A stretch of DNA of 64,000 nt from Streptococcus iniae (GCF_030732225.1 NZ_CP132230.1:1330001-1394000), one strand, 5' to 3'; shown: positions 17,610 through 28,461, counted from the first letter of the stretch. Notes: generated by a model not told the origin, from the letters alone. A program made the numbers and translations.

Positions 17610-18833
17610 ATGTATACATATAAAGTGGGCATAAAAGCCCAAGAGCACGATGCATTTGTCATCGCTAATCCAGCATGTAATCTGCTTCAAAGCTCAAATT
17701 GGGGTAAGATTAAAGATAACTGGGAACAAGAACTTATTGGTTTTTACCAAGGGGAAACATTAGTCGCTTCTGCTTCTATACTCATCAAAAAATTACCTCT
17801 TAAAAGAAGCATGCTCTATATTCCTCGTGGACCAATCATGGATTACACCAATTACGAATTGGTTGATTTTGTTGTGTCTTCCCTTAAAAAATATGGGCAA
17901 AGCCAAAAAGCAATCGTTATTAAATGCGATCCTACTCTCTTTATCAAGCAATTTCTGGCTGACGCTGATCCAGAAACAATTGAAGAAAATGACATAACCC
18001 CTACAATCATAAACTTCCTAGCGAAAAGAGGCCTTGAATGGTCAGGGCCAACAAAAGATATTGCTCAAACCATTCAACCACGTTTTCAAGCAAATCTTTA
18101 TAAACAAGACTTTTCACTTGAAAACCTTCCCAAAAAAACAAAACAAGCTATCCGAACAGCTCAAAATAAAGGCATTGAGATTACCATTGGTGGTATGGAA
18201 TTACTGGAAGATTTTTCTCAGTTGATGAAAAAAACTGAAGAACGAAAAGGAATTAACTTGCGAGGCATTCATTATTACCGTAAGCTAATGACGACATACT
18301 CTGATAAGAATTCTTACATTACTATGGCACGTTTAAATCTTATTGAACGTCATCAACTCTTAAACCAACAGCTTGAAAAAGCTCATCAAGAACAGGCAAA
18401 ATTTACTGAAAAAACCAAAGAAGGCAAGAAAAAAGAAACAGCAAATGCCATTTCTCGTATTCAACAAGAACTTGATTTCTTAGATGAAAAAATCGCTGCC
18501 GGTCAAACCCTTGTGCCTCTGGCCGCTACACTCAGTCTTATCTTTGGTAAAACTTCAGAAAATCTCTATGCGGGTATGGATGAAGAATACCGTCACTATC
18601 AAGCTGCTCTTCTTACATGGTTTGAAACAGCTAAGCAGGCATTTGATAAGGGCTGTGACTGGCAAAATATGGGAGGAATTGAAAATCAACTTGACGGCGG
18701 ATTGTACAGTTTCAAATCTAAATTAAACCCAACTATCGAAGAGTTTGCAGGTGAATTTAACATTCCAGTAAGCCTATTACACAAGCCAGTCATGTTAGCT
18801 TATAACGTGCGCAAAAAACTAAGGAGTAAATAA
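17610..18833 (+). CDS. murM: FemABX aminoacyltransferase, MurM-like
   Basis: 407-residue tRNA-dependent ligase that adds the first residue of the peptidoglycan cross-bridge to lysine of lipid II on the inner membrane face. Seen: two GNAT-like halves with a central charged coiled-coil (about 240-300, rich in Lys/Glu/Gln), YIPRGP near 70, KRKG-type ERKGINLRG near 212 and the C-terminal NMGG motif near 350. Weak ribosome site (AAGG), so it is likely coupled to the HAD gene ending 5 bases upstream. The order murM-murN is as in other streptococci. Confidence 0.88.
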   Translation: MYTYKVGIKAQEHDAFVIANPACNLLQSSNWGKIKDNWEQELIGFYQGETLVASASILIKKLPLKRSMLYIPRGPIMDYTNYELVDFVVSSLKKYGQSQKAIVIKCDPTLFIKQFLADADPETIEENDITPTIINFLAKRGLEWSGPTKDIAQTIQPRFQANLYKQDFSLENLPKKTKQAIRTAQNKGIEITIGGMELLEDFSQLMKKTEERKGINLRGIHYYRKLMTTYSDKNSYITMARLNLIERHQLLNQQLEKAHQEQAKFTEKTKEGKKKETANAISRIQQELDFLDEKIAAGQTLVPLAATLSLIFGKTSENLYAGMDEEYRHYQAALLTWFETAKQAFDKGCDWQNMGGIENQLDGGLYSFKSKLNPTIEEFAGEFNIPVSLLHKPVMLAYNVRKKLRSK

Positions 18834-18838
18834 TTACA

Positions 18839-20071
18839 ATGGCATTCATCACCTTGAGCAACGAACGATTTGAACAGTTTGCAAATACAGTTGAACATCG
18901 TTATTTTGAACAATCCGTTAATATGAAAGAACTATTAAGTAAACGCGGTTACCAAACTGAACTAGTCGGATACGAAGACGATAATCAAACCCTTCAAGTT
19001 GCTGCCCTTCTTTATAGCACTCCAATGACTGGAGGAGTTCATATAGAAATTCACTATGGTCCCCTCTATAAAAATACTACTTACTTAAAAGCATTTCTCA
19101 TTGACTTAAAAAAATATGCCAAAGCGAAAAAAGCTATTGAACTTCTAGTAAAACCATACGACATTTATCAATTCTATAATGACCATGGCCAGCCCATCAG
19201 TCCTGAAAACAATGAATTACTTGCGCTATTTGAAAGTTGTGGTTACACTTATACTGGTCTAACACAAGGATTTACCGATAATGACTGGCATTATGTCAAA
19301 AATTTAGAAAATCTTACTCAAGAAAAGCTTATTAATTCTTTTAGTAAAAAAGGTAAACCACTAGTGAAAAAAGCTAAAACATTTGGCATTAAAGTTAGAC
19401 CTTTAGCCCGTCATGAATTACACCTTTTCAAAGATATCACCTCATCAACATCAGATCGTAGAGATTATAACGACAAACCACTTGAGTATTATGAATATCT
19501 CTTCGATAGTTTTGCTGATAAAGCAGAATTTCTTGTTGCTACCCTAAACTTCAATGATTATTATAAAAACCTAGAGAAAGACCAAGCAAAACTTGCAACT
19601 AGGCTAGAAAAATTAGAAGCTGATTTAGAAACACATCCACATTCTGAAAAGAAAAGAAATCAACATAGGGAGTTTTCGAGCCAGTATCAAACCTTTGAAG
19701 TCCGTAAAAATGAAGCAAAAACATTTATTGAAAAATACGGTGATAAAGATGTTATCTTATCTGGAGCAGTGTTCATTTTCACTAAACAAGAAGCTGTTTA
19801 TTTCTTCAGTGGTTCTTATACTGAATTTAATAAATTCTATGCCCCAGCCATTCTTCAAGAATATATTATGCTAAAAGCAATTAAAGCTAATATAAAACGT
19901 TATAACTTATTAGGTATCGAAGGAATTTTTGATGGTAGTGATGGTGTCCTAGGTTTTAAACAAAATTTCAATGGTCACATCGAGCGCAAAGCAGGGTCAT
20001 TTTACTACTACCCTAATCCAAGTAAACACAAACTTATCAAATTAGTCAAAACACTATTAAGGAGAAACTAA
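18839..20071 (+). CDS. murN: FemABX aminoacyltransferase, MurN-like
   Basis: 410-residue paralogue of the preceding protein, expected to add the second cross-bridge residue. Seen: the FemABX fold with HYGPLYK near 80, a coiled-coil insertion near 245-300, SGSYTEFNKFYAP near 325 and GIEGIFDGSDGVLGFK near 360. Starts 5 bases after murM with AAGGAG. The gene ends where the first copy of the 140-bp palindromic repeat begins. Confidence 0.88.
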   Translation: MAFITLSNERFEQFANTVEHRYFEQSVNMKELLSKRGYQTELVGYEDDNQTLQVAALLYSTPMTGGVHIEIHYGPLYKNTTYLKAFLIDLKKYAKAKKAIELLVKPYDIYQFYNDHGQPISPENNELLALFESCGYTYTGLTQGFTDNDWHYVKNLENLTQEKLINSFSKKGKPLVKKAKTFGIKVRPLARHELHLFKDITSSTSDRRDYNDKPLEYYEYLFDSFADKAEFLVATLNFNDYYKNLEKDQAKLATRLEKLEADLETHPHSEKKRNQHREFSSQYQTFEVRKNEAKTFIEKYGDKDVILSGAVFIFTKQEAVYFFSGSYTEFNKFYAPAILQEYIMLKAIKANIKRYNLLGIEGIFDGSDGVLGFKQNFNGHIERKAGSFYYYPNPSKHKLIKLVKTLLRRN

Positions 20072-20209
20072 AAAGGGGCTGGGCAAAAAGTCAAAATCTC
20101 ATTGATTTTTTCAAATTTCCGAAATAAGAAACCGCATGAAATCAACGTTTGTAAACGAAAGATTTCATGCGGTTTTGTTTATATTAGGCTTTTTGCCCAA
20201 CCTCTTTTT
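20072..20209. repeat. Nested palindromic intergenic repeat, copy 1
   Basis: About 138 bp between convergent murN and tpiA. Outer ends are imperfect inverted repeats (AAAAGGGGCTGGGCAAAAAG / CTTTTTGCCCAACCTCTTTT). Inside is a second hairpin with 13-bp arms, ACCGCATGAAATC / GATTTCATGCGGT, whose loop contains CGTTTGTAAACG. Copy 2 at 38776-38915 is the reverse complement with only about four visible differences. The ends look like a bidirectional terminator. A short open frame on this repeat (20136-20354) is not considered coding. Confidence 0.9.
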
Positions 20210-20221
20210 ATCTAGGAAAGC

Positions 20222-20980
20222 TTATTTGACAAAGTCAAGCAAAGCTAAGAAGCTTTCAGCTTCTAATGATGCACCACCAACAAGAGCACCATCAACGTCT
20301 GGACAAGCCATATATTCAGCAACGTTTTCAGGTTTTACTGAACCACCGTATTGAACACGTACTTTATCAGCAACTGCTTGACCGAAGTCTGCAGCTACAA
20401 CATCACGAACGGCTTTACACATGTTTTGTGCATCGTCTTGAGTAGCAGATTTACCAGTTCCGATTGCCCAAATTGGCTCATAGGCAATAACAAGTGATGC
20501 CACTTGCTCATCTGATAAGCCTTCTAAGGCTGCTGAAACTTGTGCGCCTACAAACTCAACTGCTTTACCAGCTTCGTAAGTTTCAAGAGATTCGCCACAA
20601 CATACAATTGGAGTTAAACCATTAGCAAAAATAGCTTTAGCTTTTTTATTAATATCTTGGTCAGTTTCATGGAAGTATTCACGACGCTCTGAGTGACCAA
20701 TAACAACGTAATGAGTACCCATTTCAGCTAATACTTTAGGGCTGTTCTCACCAGTGAATGCACCTGTTGCTTCAAAGTAAGCATTTTGTGCTGCTACTTT
20801 AAGGTCTGACCCTTTAGCAGCTTCAATAACAGTTGAAAGGTCAAGAGCCGGTGCTGCAATTCCCGCTTCAACAAGATCAGCTGAAGGTAATTGACTTGCT
20901 ACAGCTTCAATAAAAGCTTTAGCTTCTTCAGGGTTTTTGTTCATTTTCCAGTTACCAGCAATAAATGGTTTACGTGACAT
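20222..20980 (-). CDS. tpiA: Triosephosphate isomerase
   Basis: Glycolytic enzyme interconverting dihydroxyacetone phosphate and glyceraldehyde 3-phosphate. 252 residues. Seen: GNWKMNK at 8-14 with the catalytic lysine, GHSERR near 95 with the catalytic histidine, the [11 protein letters not shown] loop near 165 containing the catalytic glutamate, and QYGGSV near 210 for phosphate binding. Ribosome site GAGGT. Strong codon bias as expected for a highly expressed gene. Confidence 0.98.
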   Translation of the reverse strand: MSRKPFIAGNWKMNKNPEEAKAFIEAVASQLPSADLVEAGIAAPALDLSTVIEAAKGSDLKVAAQNAYFEATGAFTGENSPKVLAEMGTHYVVIGHSERREYFHETDQDINKKAKAIFANGLTPIVCCGESLETYEAGKAVEFVGAQVSAALEGLSDEQVASLVIAYEPIWAIGTGKSATQDDAQNMCKAVRDVVAADFGQAVADKVRVQYGGSVKPENVAEYMACPDVDGALVGGASLEAESFLALLDFVK

Positions 20981-21117
20981 TTCACATACCTCTTCTTCTT
21001 TAAATTTACTTCTCTATTTTATCATAATTTTAGCCTTAATAAAAGGAATTGTCTATCATTTAGGAATATTTTCACAAATGTAAGATGGTTTTCTGAAAAA
21101 TTTTTCAAAACCAAAAA

Positions 21118-21136
21118 GGAGCCTCAATGAGGCTCC
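21118..21136 (-). terminator. tuf terminator
   Basis: GGAGCCTCA... / ...TGAGGCTCC stem; on the minus strand it is followed by five T residues. Confidence 0.9.
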
Positions 21137-21187
21137 CTACAATTATGTTGTCTGACTCTAATTGTTAATTTGGGAACTTAATTAAAA

Positions 21188-22384
21188 TTAAGCTTCGATT
21201 TCTGAAACGATACCTGAACCAACAGTACGTCCACCTTCACGGATTGAGAAAGTAGTACCTTGTTCTACGGCGATTGGGTGGATCAACTCAACGTTGATTG
21301 TCACGTTATCACCAGGCATAACCATTTCTGTACCTGCTGGAAGTTCGATTGAACCTGTTACGTCAGTTGTACGGAAGTAGAATTGTGGGCGGTAGTTGTT
21401 GAAGAATGGAGTATGACGTCCACCTTCTTCTTTAGAAAGGATGTATACTTCACCTTTAAATTTAGTATGTGGGTTGATTGAACCTGGTTTAGCAATAACT
21501 TGTCCACGTTCGATTTCGTCACGTTGAACACCACGAAGAAGGATACCTACGTTGTCTCCTGCAAGACCTTCGTCAAGTTGTTTACGGAACATTTCAACAC
21601 CAGTAACGATAGCTTTTTGAGTTTCTTCTTTAATACCAACGATTTCGATTTCGTCGTTGACACGAACAGTACCACGGTCGATACGTCCTGAAGCAACAGT
21701 ACCACGTCCAGTGATTGAGAATACATCCTCAACTGGAAGAAGCAATGGTTTGTCAGTATCACGTTCTGGTTCTGGAATGTATGAATCAACAGTAGCCATC
21801 AATTCCATAACGATGTCTTCGTATTTTTCATCGCCTTCAAGAGCTTTAAGAGCTGAACCTTGGATAACTGGAAGGTCATCACCTGGGAAATCGTATTCTG
21901 AAAGAAGATCACGGATTTCCATTTCAACTAATTCAAGCAATTCTTCATCATCAACAAGGTCAATTTTGTTCATGAAAACGATAAGGTGTTTAACACCAAC
22001 TTGACGTGAAAGAAGGATGTGCTCACGAGTTTGTGGCATTGGTCCATCAGTTGATGCAACAACAAGGATAGCTCCGTCCATTTGGGCAGCACCAGTGATC
22101 ATGTTTTTAACATAGTCCGCGTGTCCTGGGGCATCGATGTGGGCATAGTGACGAGTTTCAGTTTCGTACTCAACGTGTGCAGTGTTGATTGTGATTCCGC
22201 GTTCGCGCTCTTCTGGAGCAGCATCGATAGAAGCATAATCTTTAGGTTGGTTAACTGAAGTAGGTAAACGACGTGCAAGAACAGTTGTAATTGCAGCTGT
22301 TAAAGTTGTTTTACCATGGTCAACGTGTCCGATTGTACCAATGTTAACGTGGGGTTTACTACGATCGTATTTTTCTTTTGCCAT
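21188..22384 (-). CDS. tuf: Elongation factor Tu
   Basis: GTPase that delivers aminoacyl-tRNA to the ribosome. 398 residues from the ATG at 22384 (MAKEKYDRS), with GGAGG 11 nt upstream; an upstream in-frame start at 22402 overlaps that ribosome site. Seen: G1 [10 protein letters not shown] near 20, [12 protein letters not shown] near 138, and the ending [13 protein letters not shown]. Strong codon bias. Its promoter is TTGCAT-N16-TACAAT. Confidence 0.98.
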   Translation of the reverse strand: MAKEKYDRSKPHVNIGTIGHVDHGKTTLTAAITTVLARRLPTSVNQPKDYASIDAAPEERERGITINTAHVEYETETRHYAHIDAPGHADYVKNMITGAAQMDGAILVVASTDGPMPQTREHILLSRQVGVKHLIVFMNKIDLVDDEELLELVEMEIRDLLSEYDFPGDDLPVIQGSALKALEGDEKYEDIVMELMATVDSYIPEPERDTDKPLLLPVEDVFSITGRGTVASGRIDRGTVRVNDEIEIVGIKEETQKAIVTGVEMFRKQLDEGLAGDNVGILLRGVQRDEIERGQVIAKPGSINPHTKFKGEVYILSKEEGGRHTPFFNNYRPQFYFRTTDVTGSIELPAGTEMVMPGDNVTINVELIHPIAVEQGTTFSIREGGRTVGSGIVSEIEA

Positions 22385-22456
22385 TTTGGGAAAAGCCTCC
22401 AATAAAATATATTTTATAGATAGACGGTAGGCAATACAGTCTAACTTTACCTTACT

Positions 22457-22484
22457 ATTGTAGCAAATTATTAAGAAAATGCAA
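22457..22484 (-). promoter_or_regulatory. tuf promoter
   Basis: Minus strand: -35 TTGCAT (22484-22479), 16-nt spacer, extended -10 TGC-TACAAT (hexamer 22462-22457), giving a ~70-nt leader with GGAGG. Confidence 0.75.
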
Positions 22485-22509
22485 GTGTTTTATATTCAAG
22501 TGTTCTTCT

Positions 22510-23610
22510 TTATTTTGTCAACTGATGATATGGCTTAATTTCCACTGATTCTCCTATATTTGAGGCAAAAATCCAGTCTTTATTTTCCAATTCTTTAAAA
22601 TGCTCAGAACGCCCTGTCACAATTAGTCCAGCAAATCTTGCTGTATGAGGATCTGAGTTGTGTTTCAGGTATTCTTTTAGTTGCTTTTGAGTACTATAGA
22701 CTTTGCCATTATTTGCTGACGTTGTCGAAAAATCATGGTCCAAGGCTAAATATTTCTGTGCATTTTCTTTAAATACGCTGTAACTGTTTTCCATTCCTAT
22801 AAGAGGTGATATTTTTTGTTTTTTTTCATATTTTTGATAGATGGCTTTTATGTCTGCATCTTTATTTTTAGCTAAAGCTTGTTCAACTTCTTTGTTTAAT
22901 GCATTTTGTTGCTGAGCCGATAAGCCTAAATCAAAATTTGCGTGGAAACCAAATTGATTAGCAAGACTATTTTCAATAAGTAAATCACTATCACTACCTA
23001 TCCAAATCCAATTGATTTTAAGGTTTTCAGGGATAACTTTTTGTATTTCTTTTAATGTATAGGGCTTATTAAAGGTAATGGCCACTTCTACAGCCTGATT
23101 CGGTAGTTGTTTTAATAGTGGAATATCTTGGGTTGGTTTCATTGAATAGTCTTTTCCAATAGGATCTTTAACAAAGAAAAGGGGGACCTTGTTGTGATTT
23201 CTATGGGTATATAACGACTGCCCCTGGTCACCTGATTTCAGTCCTGAATCACTTCCCCCAAATCTAGCTGACCATAATGAGTAGTTCACTTCAAAACTTT
23301 CAAACGGCACTTCAATTCCATCAATATCTTTAAAGCGAGTTGATCTAAAAACTCCTGTAAATTGTGAACTTGGGTAATAGCCCCAGCTACTATATGAAAC
23401 ATTGGGATAAGCAATTTCAGAAATAATAGAAAAATAGTCCTGTATCTTTTTTCCTTGCTGACTGCTTAACCTATTGAGTCCAACATATGATACGGATAAG
23501 ACTAAAATACTAATGATTAAGCTAATAATACTATTTCTTACAAGACTTCTATTTTTTCTTCGCTTAGCTATTTTTTCAAAATCATTTGATAGGATCATGT
23601 TTAATTCCAT
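22510..23610 (-). CDS. Membrane anti-sigma factor (sigma factor regulator family)
   Basis: 366 residues: a basic N-terminal cytoplasmic segment (RRKNRSLVR), one TM helix near 28-48, and a large extracytoplasmic domain resembling the sigma-factor regulator N/C domain families found beside ECF sigma genes. It overlaps the end of the ECF sigma gene by 29 bases, which indicates translational coupling. An in-frame ATG at 23598 is an alternative start. The inferred role is to hold the sigma factor inactive until an envelope signal arrives; the signal is unknown. Confidence 0.75.
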   Translation of the reverse strand: MELNMILSNDFEKIAKRRKNRSLVRNSIISLIISILVLSVSYVGLNRLSSQQGKKIQDYFSIISEIAYPNVSYSSWGYYPSSQFTGVFRSTRFKDIDGIEVPFESFEVNYSLWSARFGGSDSGLKSGDQGQSLYTHRNHNKVPLFFVKDPIGKDYSMKPTQDIPLLKQLPNQAVEVAITFNKPYTLKEIQKVIPENLKINWIWIGSDSDLLIENSLANQFGFHANFDLGLSAQQQNALNKEVEQALAKNKDADIKAIYQKYEKKQKISPLIGMENSYSVFKENAQKYLALDHDFSTTSANNGKVYSTQKQLKEYLKHNSDPHTARFAGLIVTGRSEHFKELENKDWIFASNIGESVEIKPYHQLTK

Positions 23611-24094
23611 CTCTTTCTAAAAGTTCCTTCATTTTTTTACGGCCACGCCATAAATCAATTTTGACTTTACTTTGGCTAACCTCTAAAATGCTAGCAATTT
23701 CCTTAACTGAAAAATCATTAAAATAATATAAATCAATAACTAACCTATAGTTTTGTGGTAATTCTTCTAATGCCTGATAGAGGTTGTCATAATCACAGGT
23801 CTGATCATACTGTATTTGATTGCTTAAAAACTCAGTTGCTACAATATCCTGATATCTTTTTTTGCGCCTGTAATAATCAATATACTTTCTGAGTGCAACA
23901 CGGTACATCCATGACCGCATTTTTTCTTGAGGTAGAAGAAAATCACTCTCAAGCATTTTTAAAAGCACATCTTGCGCAATATCTTTGGCTTCTTGTTGAT
24001 TTGCTCCAGATTTTTGTAAATAATGAGAAATTTCTTTCGCATAAGCTACTAGCTCTTCTTCATAGGCATCAAGTTTGATTTCTTCCACCTCCAT
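23582..24094 (-). CDS. ECF (extracytoplasmic function) sigma factor
   Basis: 170-residue sigma-70 family protein with region 2 (AKDIAQDVLLKML...MRSWMYRVALRKYIDYYRRKKR, about 35-80) and region 4 helix-turn-helix (LPQNYRLVIDLYYFNDFSVKEIASILEVSQSKVK, about 115-148), lacking region 3, as in ECF sigmas. No clear ribosome site before the ATG at 24094. The upstream TGTAAC-N17-CGTTAT resembles ECF promoters, so autoregulation is likely. ECF sigmas are uncommon in streptococci. Confidence 0.88.
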   Translation of the reverse strand: MEVEEIKLDAYEEELVAYAKEISHYLQKSGANQQEAKDIAQDVLLKMLESDFLLPQEKMRSWMYRVALRKYIDYYRRKKRYQDIVATEFLSNQIQYDQTCDYDNLYQALEELPQNYRLVIDLYYFNDFSVKEIASILEVSQSKVKIDLWRGRKKMKELLERDGIKHDPIK

Positions 24095-24105
24095 TCTTCA
24101 CTATT

Positions 24106-24134
24106 ATAACGAATCATATTTCCCTTTGGTTACA
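24106..24134 (-). promoter_or_regulatory. Putative ECF-type autoregulated promoter
   Basis: Minus strand: TGTAAC (24134-24129), 17-nt spacer, CGTTAT (24111-24106). This fits the usual ECF pattern of an AAC-containing -35 and a CGT-containing -10. The start codon is 11 nt downstream. A vegetative reading (TTGTAA to TATAAT) would need a 21-nt spacer, which is too long. Confidence 0.55.
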
Positions 24135-24138
24135 AAAA

Positions 24139-24158
24139 AATCTTCCTCACGGAAGATT
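24139..24158 (-). terminator. ftsW terminator
   Basis: AATCTTCC / GGAAGATT stem with a four-base loop, then seven T residues on the minus strand. The T-run abuts the putative ECF -35. Confidence 0.85.
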
Positions 24159-24166
24159 TTAATGAC

Positions 24167-25447
24167 CTATTGAAATTGATTAATGCTGACGATTTTGTCA
24201 TTGATTGGTTCTTCACGCACTGTTTTGCGATAGGATAACTCTGCTTCTTTCAGGATATCCTCACGTTTTTCATTGGCATCAATATTTAACACAAAGCCAA
24301 TAGCAACAGATAAAACGAGCAAACTATTTCCACCTTGTGATAAGAAAGGGAAGGTTACACCTGTTGATGGAATCAAGCCTGAAATACCACCAATGTTAAC
24401 AAAAACCTGCATTAACATCATGCCACCAACACCTAAAGCCATCATGGCATTAAATGGCTTTTTAGCTTTAATACCAACATTCATAATTCTGAGAATCAAA
24501 AAGAAGACTAAAGCTAAAATGAAACCAGCCCCTATTAAACCAAGCTCTTCAATAACAATTGAGAAAACAAAATCAGTTTGAGCTTCTGGTAAATACCCTC
24601 TTTTTTCAATTGAGTTTCCAAGACCAAGCCCAAACCAACCACCATTACTCATAGCGTAATAAGAATGAGCTAGCTGGTGTCCTGAGTCTGTTAAGTCATG
24701 AAAGGGATTGAAAAAAGCACTAAAGCGTTTAGCAACATAGCCAAAAACAGGAATTTTTGCCACTTTTTCAACACCAATAACAGCAATGCTTCCAAGAAAG
24801 GTGACTGAAGCTAAAAATATTGTTGTTAATAAAGCTGAAAACCACCTATAGCCAATGCCGCTAACTGAGAATAATAAAATAGAGGTCAAAACAATAATGG
24901 CAGCATTTCCCAAATCAGGTTGGGCTGCTACAAGCATAATTAAAAATAATGAATAAACACGCCAATCCTTTAAGTCACTTGTTTGCCTTGGCCACCATAA
25001 ACGTCTAGTTAAGGCTTGATAATCGTACTTAAATATTTCTTCTTGTCTGCGTGAAAAAGTTGCTGCCAAATACCACACCATGATAATTTTAAGGTATTCT
25101 GCAGGTTGAAAACTAATCGGTCCAATGATAATCCAACCATGTGCACCATTAACTTCCTGAGTAAAGAAACGGGCGACTAATAATAGAAAAGCTTCCATCA
25201 ACATAACTAAAGTTAGAATTTTTGTGTTATTTAAAAAATTCAGTTTTACTTTATACATAAACGTAATAGAAATCAAACTCAAAATCCAAAAAACTCCCTG
25301 ATTGAGAACTGATCTGAATGGATTTAAATGGAACTGAATGAGTGTCGCACTTGTTGTTGAATAAACCATTATAAGGCCAATAACTGATAAAATCAGGTAA
25401 GGCAATAAGATGGAATAATTTAAAAGGTGCCTTTTGTCAATTGTCAT
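24167..25447 (-). CDS. ftsW: Peptidoglycan glycosyltransferase FtsW (SEDS family)
   Basis: 426-residue polytopic membrane protein with about ten TM segments. SEDS proteins polymerise lipid II into glycan strands; FtsW works at the septum with a class B PBP. Seen: the family regions around PAEYLKI (near 117), AQPDLGNAAI (near 175) and the conserved GISGLIPSTGVTFPFLSQGGNS loop near 350-372 (given here only to mark its position). Located directly before ppc, as in other streptococci. Ribosome site AGGGG. Confidence 0.93.
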   Translation of the reverse strand: MTIDKRHLLNYSILLPYLILSVIGLIMVYSTTSATLIQFHLNPFRSVLNQGVFWILSLISITFMYKVKLNFLNNTKILTLVMLMEAFLLLVARFFTQEVNGAHGWIIIGPISFQPAEYLKIIMVWYLAATFSRRQEEIFKYDYQALTRRLWWPRQTSDLKDWRVYSLFLIMLVAAQPDLGNAAIIVLTSILLFSVSGIGYRWFSALLTTIFLASVTFLGSIAVIGVEKVAKIPVFGYVAKRFSAFFNPFHDLTDSGHQLAHSYYAMSNGGWFGLGLGNSIEKRGYLPEAQTDFVFSIVIEELGLIGAGFILALVFFLILRIMNVGIKAKKPFNAMMALGVGGMMLMQVFVNIGGISGLIPSTGVTFPFLSQGGNSLLVLSVAIGFVLNIDANEKREDILKEAELSYRKTVREEPINDKIVSINQFQ

Positions 25448-25509
25448 AATTTCCCCTATTTTCGAGATAATCTTTTAGCATTATATCATCTTTCAAGTTC
25501 AAAAAAAAG

Positions 25510-25545
25510 AGAAAAGAGAGCTCAAAACTGATGCCCTCATTTTGC
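25510..25545 (-). terminator. Probable ppc terminator
   Basis: Just after the ppc stop, GAGCAAAA pairs imperfectly with TTTTGAGCTC and is followed by T-rich sequence on the minus strand. Confidence 0.5.
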
Positions 25546-25547
25546 TC

Positions 25548-28268
25548 TTAACCGGAATTACGCAATCCTGTAGCAATCCCATTAATAGTGATATGAATTA
25601 ATTTTTCATAATCTTCGTCCAATTCATTGTGACGCAATCGCTTAATCAATTCAATTTGAATATAATTTAAGACATTGAAATATGGAAGCCTGAAATCCAA
25701 ACTATGTTTTAAGGAAGGATTATCTTCCAGTAATTCTTGGTGTTCCTCAATTGCCAAAATAATATCTTTGGTCAATTGCCATTCGTCCAAAATGGGATGG
25801 AAAACAGCTCTAACTTCTTCATTTTCAGCTAACTGAGCATATTGAAAGGCAATATTCATGTTGGATTTTGACAATACCATATCAACATTCGAAAGAAGCG
25901 AATGGAAAAATGGCCAGGTTTTATACATGTGTTGGAGTTTGGCAAGGTTTCCTTCTTCCTTATCAATAAAGTGTTTGAAGGCAGACCCTACGCCATACCA
26001 TCCTGGCAACATGATCCGATTTTGAGACCATGAAAATACCCAGGGAATGGCACGTAATCCAGAAATCTCTGTGATGGTTTTTCGTGCTGCAGGCCTAGAG
26101 CCAATATTTAAACTAGAAACCTCTTTGATTGGACTCGCTTCAAAGAAGTAATCATAAAAATGTGGGTTTTCAAAAACCAATGAACGGTAAATAAGATTAC
26201 TATCTTCGACAATCTCATCCATAATGCCTCTAAAACCAGCTATTTCATCTGGATTTGTCAACATACGACTAACCATTCGATTGATAGATGCTGAAATAAG
26301 CATTTCTAAATTATAGTAGGCTACATCTTTATTGCCATATTTATTTTCAATGATTTCCCCTTGTTCAGTCAAACGAATGCGATCTTTGATGGAACCAAAA
26401 GGTTGCGAGGTAATCGCATCATAAGAAGGCCCACCACCTCGGCCAACTGTTCCTCCACGCCCATGGAAGAAGGTAATTTTAATGGCATTTTTCTGACCAA
26501 TTTCAGTTAGTTCATTTTGAGCTTTATAGAGCGTCCATCCTGAAGCTAAATAGCCTCCATCTTTATTGCTATCAGAATAACCTAGCATGATTTCTTGGTA
26601 GTTATCTTTTGAAGCAATCCATTTTTTTACAATATCATAACTTAAAAATTCGGTCATAATAGCAGTTGAATTTTCCAAGTCTTCAATGGTTTCAAAAAGA
26701 GGAACAATTTGAACACGGGCCTTATCCTTATCAACAAGACCAGCTTCTTTAAGCATGATGGCAAGTTCAAACATATCTGAGACACTTTCAGTATGTGAAA
26801 TGATATGTTGCTTAATAACTTCCTCACCCAGTAAATCTTTCATCTCACAAGCAGCATGATAGATAGCTAATTCTTTTTCAAGAAGCTCTGACTTTGGAAC
26901 AGTTGTCGATGATAAAGTTCTCGGGTCATCCATTAATTCTTTTAGAAGGATTTGACATTTTTTTGTTTCACTTAGCGAGCTATAATCATCCACAATGTTG
27001 GCAGCCTTTAATAGCTCTGCAACACAAGCTTCCTGGATACTTGAGTCTTGACGCAAATCAATACTTGCAAGGTAAAACCCAAAAACATCAAGTGCTTGAA
27101 TAAGATTTTGGAGATCCCCTTTAATCAAAAAACCATCACCATTTGCTTGCAATGAATCACAAATGGTTACTAAATCAGCCTTAAATTCTTCCGCTTTTTG
27201 GTAGGCAGGTACCTGAAGACCTGTGTTTTCTCTTTTTTTATTGCTATTAGGTGCTAGGGCATTTAGGGTTTCCACCATACGTGATTGAATGTAATGAAAA
27301 GCCTTCCTATAAGGTTCATTTTCACGGTAGATAGATTGGTCCTGTGATAACTTAGCTAATTGTTCAACTTCTGCACTAACCTTTGTTAAAGTGTTTGACA
27401 GTGAGAAACTTCTATAGAGATGGGATAACTTTTCAATATAGTAAGTGATAATCACCTCACTTTGAATCTTAGCCGAAAGTCTCAAGGTTTCAGCAGTGAC
27501 AAAAGGATTTCCATCACGGTCACCACCTATCCACATGCCCATTGTAATGGGTTTAGGATTTTGCAAATCAAGCCCTTTTGCTTGGGCTAAGGCTTTGTAT
27601 TCACTTGTTAATTTGGTAACGGCGTCAATTAACGAAGCATTGTAATACTCCATGACATTTGTAATTTCATTTTTGACTTTGAGTTTTTTTTCACGGATGA
27701 TGTCAGTCTGCATGATAATATCAACATATCGACGCAATTCTTGTAACCATTTATCCCTGTTTGCAATTCCTGTTTTAACATCACGATACTTGCGTAACAA
27801 ATCGTGAATTTTATTGGTTAATTCAAGAACAGTTTTACGCTGAACCTGAGTTGGATGAGCTGTAAGCACAGGTACCACATTAACATTTTCCAAAATGGAC
27901 TGAGCATCTTCTTTTTTAGAAACTTCTTCAATGGTTGAAGCCAACTTTCCTAAATAAGAGACATTAGTATTATTTTGAAGGTTAATTTCATAAGCTAAAT
28001 CCACATCCTCTGAAATATTGATCAAAAGAGGTAACAATGAAAAATAGCGTGAAATGATAACCATCTCATCATTAGTAAGCTCAGAAATATAAGATTCTAA
28101 GGCTGTGTAATCTTGGTTTTCGGATAAAACAAGGATTTTTTGAATATTATAAAAGGCCTCATCGCCAATCATTTGACGAGTGCTTTCTTCCAACATTTCT
28201 TTTAAAATAGCTACTTCTTCTGCTATAATTTCGGTATTATTACGGCTTTCTAGTTTGTTGACAGTCAC
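25548..28268 (-). CDS. ppc: Phosphoenolpyruvate carboxylase
   Basis: Carboxylates phosphoenolpyruvate to oxaloacetate, replenishing aspartate-family precursors. About 906 residues. Seen: HPTQ near 140 with the catalytic histidine, GGDRDGNP near 250, [14 protein letters not shown] near 605 and the C-terminal allosteric end NG(x)ATGLRNSG. Start proposed as the GTG at 28268, which lies 8 nt after AAGGAG; an upstream in-frame GTG at 28277 would overlap that ribosome site. An out-of-frame ATG overlaps this start. Confidence 0.96.
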   Translation of the reverse strand: MTVNKLESRNNTEIIAEEVAILKEMLEESTRQMIGDEAFYNIQKILVLSENQDYTALESYISELTNDEMVIISRYFSLLPLLINISEDVDLAYEINLQNNTNVSYLGKLASTIEEVSKKEDAQSILENVNVVPVLTAHPTQVQRKTVLELTNKIHDLLRKYRDVKTGIANRDKWLQELRRYVDIIMQTDIIREKKLKVKNEITNVMEYYNASLIDAVTKLTSEYKALAQAKGLDLQNPKPITMGMWIGGDRDGNPFVTAETLRLSAKIQSEVIITYYIEKLSHLYRSFSLSNTLTKVSAEVEQLAKLSQDQSIYRENEPYRKAFHYIQSRMVETLNALAPNSNKKRENTGLQVPAYQKAEEFKADLVTICDSLQANGDGFLIKGDLQNLIQALDVFGFYLASIDLRQDSSIQEACVAELLKAANIVDDYSSLSETKKCQILLKELMDDPRTLSSTTVPKSELLEKELAIYHAACEMKDLLGEEVIKQHIISHTESVSDMFELAIMLKEAGLVDKDKARVQIVPLFETIEDLENSTAIMTEFLSYDIVKKWIASKDNYQEIMLGYSDSNKDGGYLASGWTLYKAQNELTEIGQKNAIKITFFHGRGGTVGRGGGPSYDAITSQPFGSIKDRIRLTEQGEIIENKYGNKDVAYYNLEMLISASINRMVSRMLTNPDEIAGFRGIMDEIVEDSNLIYRSLVFENPHFYDYFFEASPIKEVSSLNIGSRPAARKTITEISGLRAIPWVFSWSQNRIMLPGWYGVGSAFKHFIDKEEGNLAKLQHMYKTWPFFHSLLSNVDMVLSKSNMNIAFQYAQLAENEEVRAVFHPILDEWQLTKDIILAIEEHQELLEDNPSLKHSLDFRLPYFNVLNYIQIELIKRLRHNELDEDYEKLIHITINGIATGLRNSG

Positions 28269-28461
28269 ATCAATCACTCCTTTTACTCGGACTTACATTT
28301 TATGATACCATTTTTTAGTTAAATTGTAAGGGGATTTAGAGAATAGTATCTGTTTTTGGCACCTGTTTTCATCATTTTCTGTATGAAAGTTCTGATTTTT
28401 TATGCTTTGCTACTTTTATTTTGATATACTAAGGGAAGAATATGAAACAAAGGAGAATACC

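Noticed and set aside
20136..20354. 72-codon open frame over repeat copy 1 and the end of tpiA
   Set aside because: Antisense to tpiA and made partly of the palindromic repeat.
21500..22004. Antisense open frames within tuf (and similar ones in the P-ATPase and permease genes)
   Set aside because: They are shadows of strongly biased coding sequence on the other strand, without ribosome sites.
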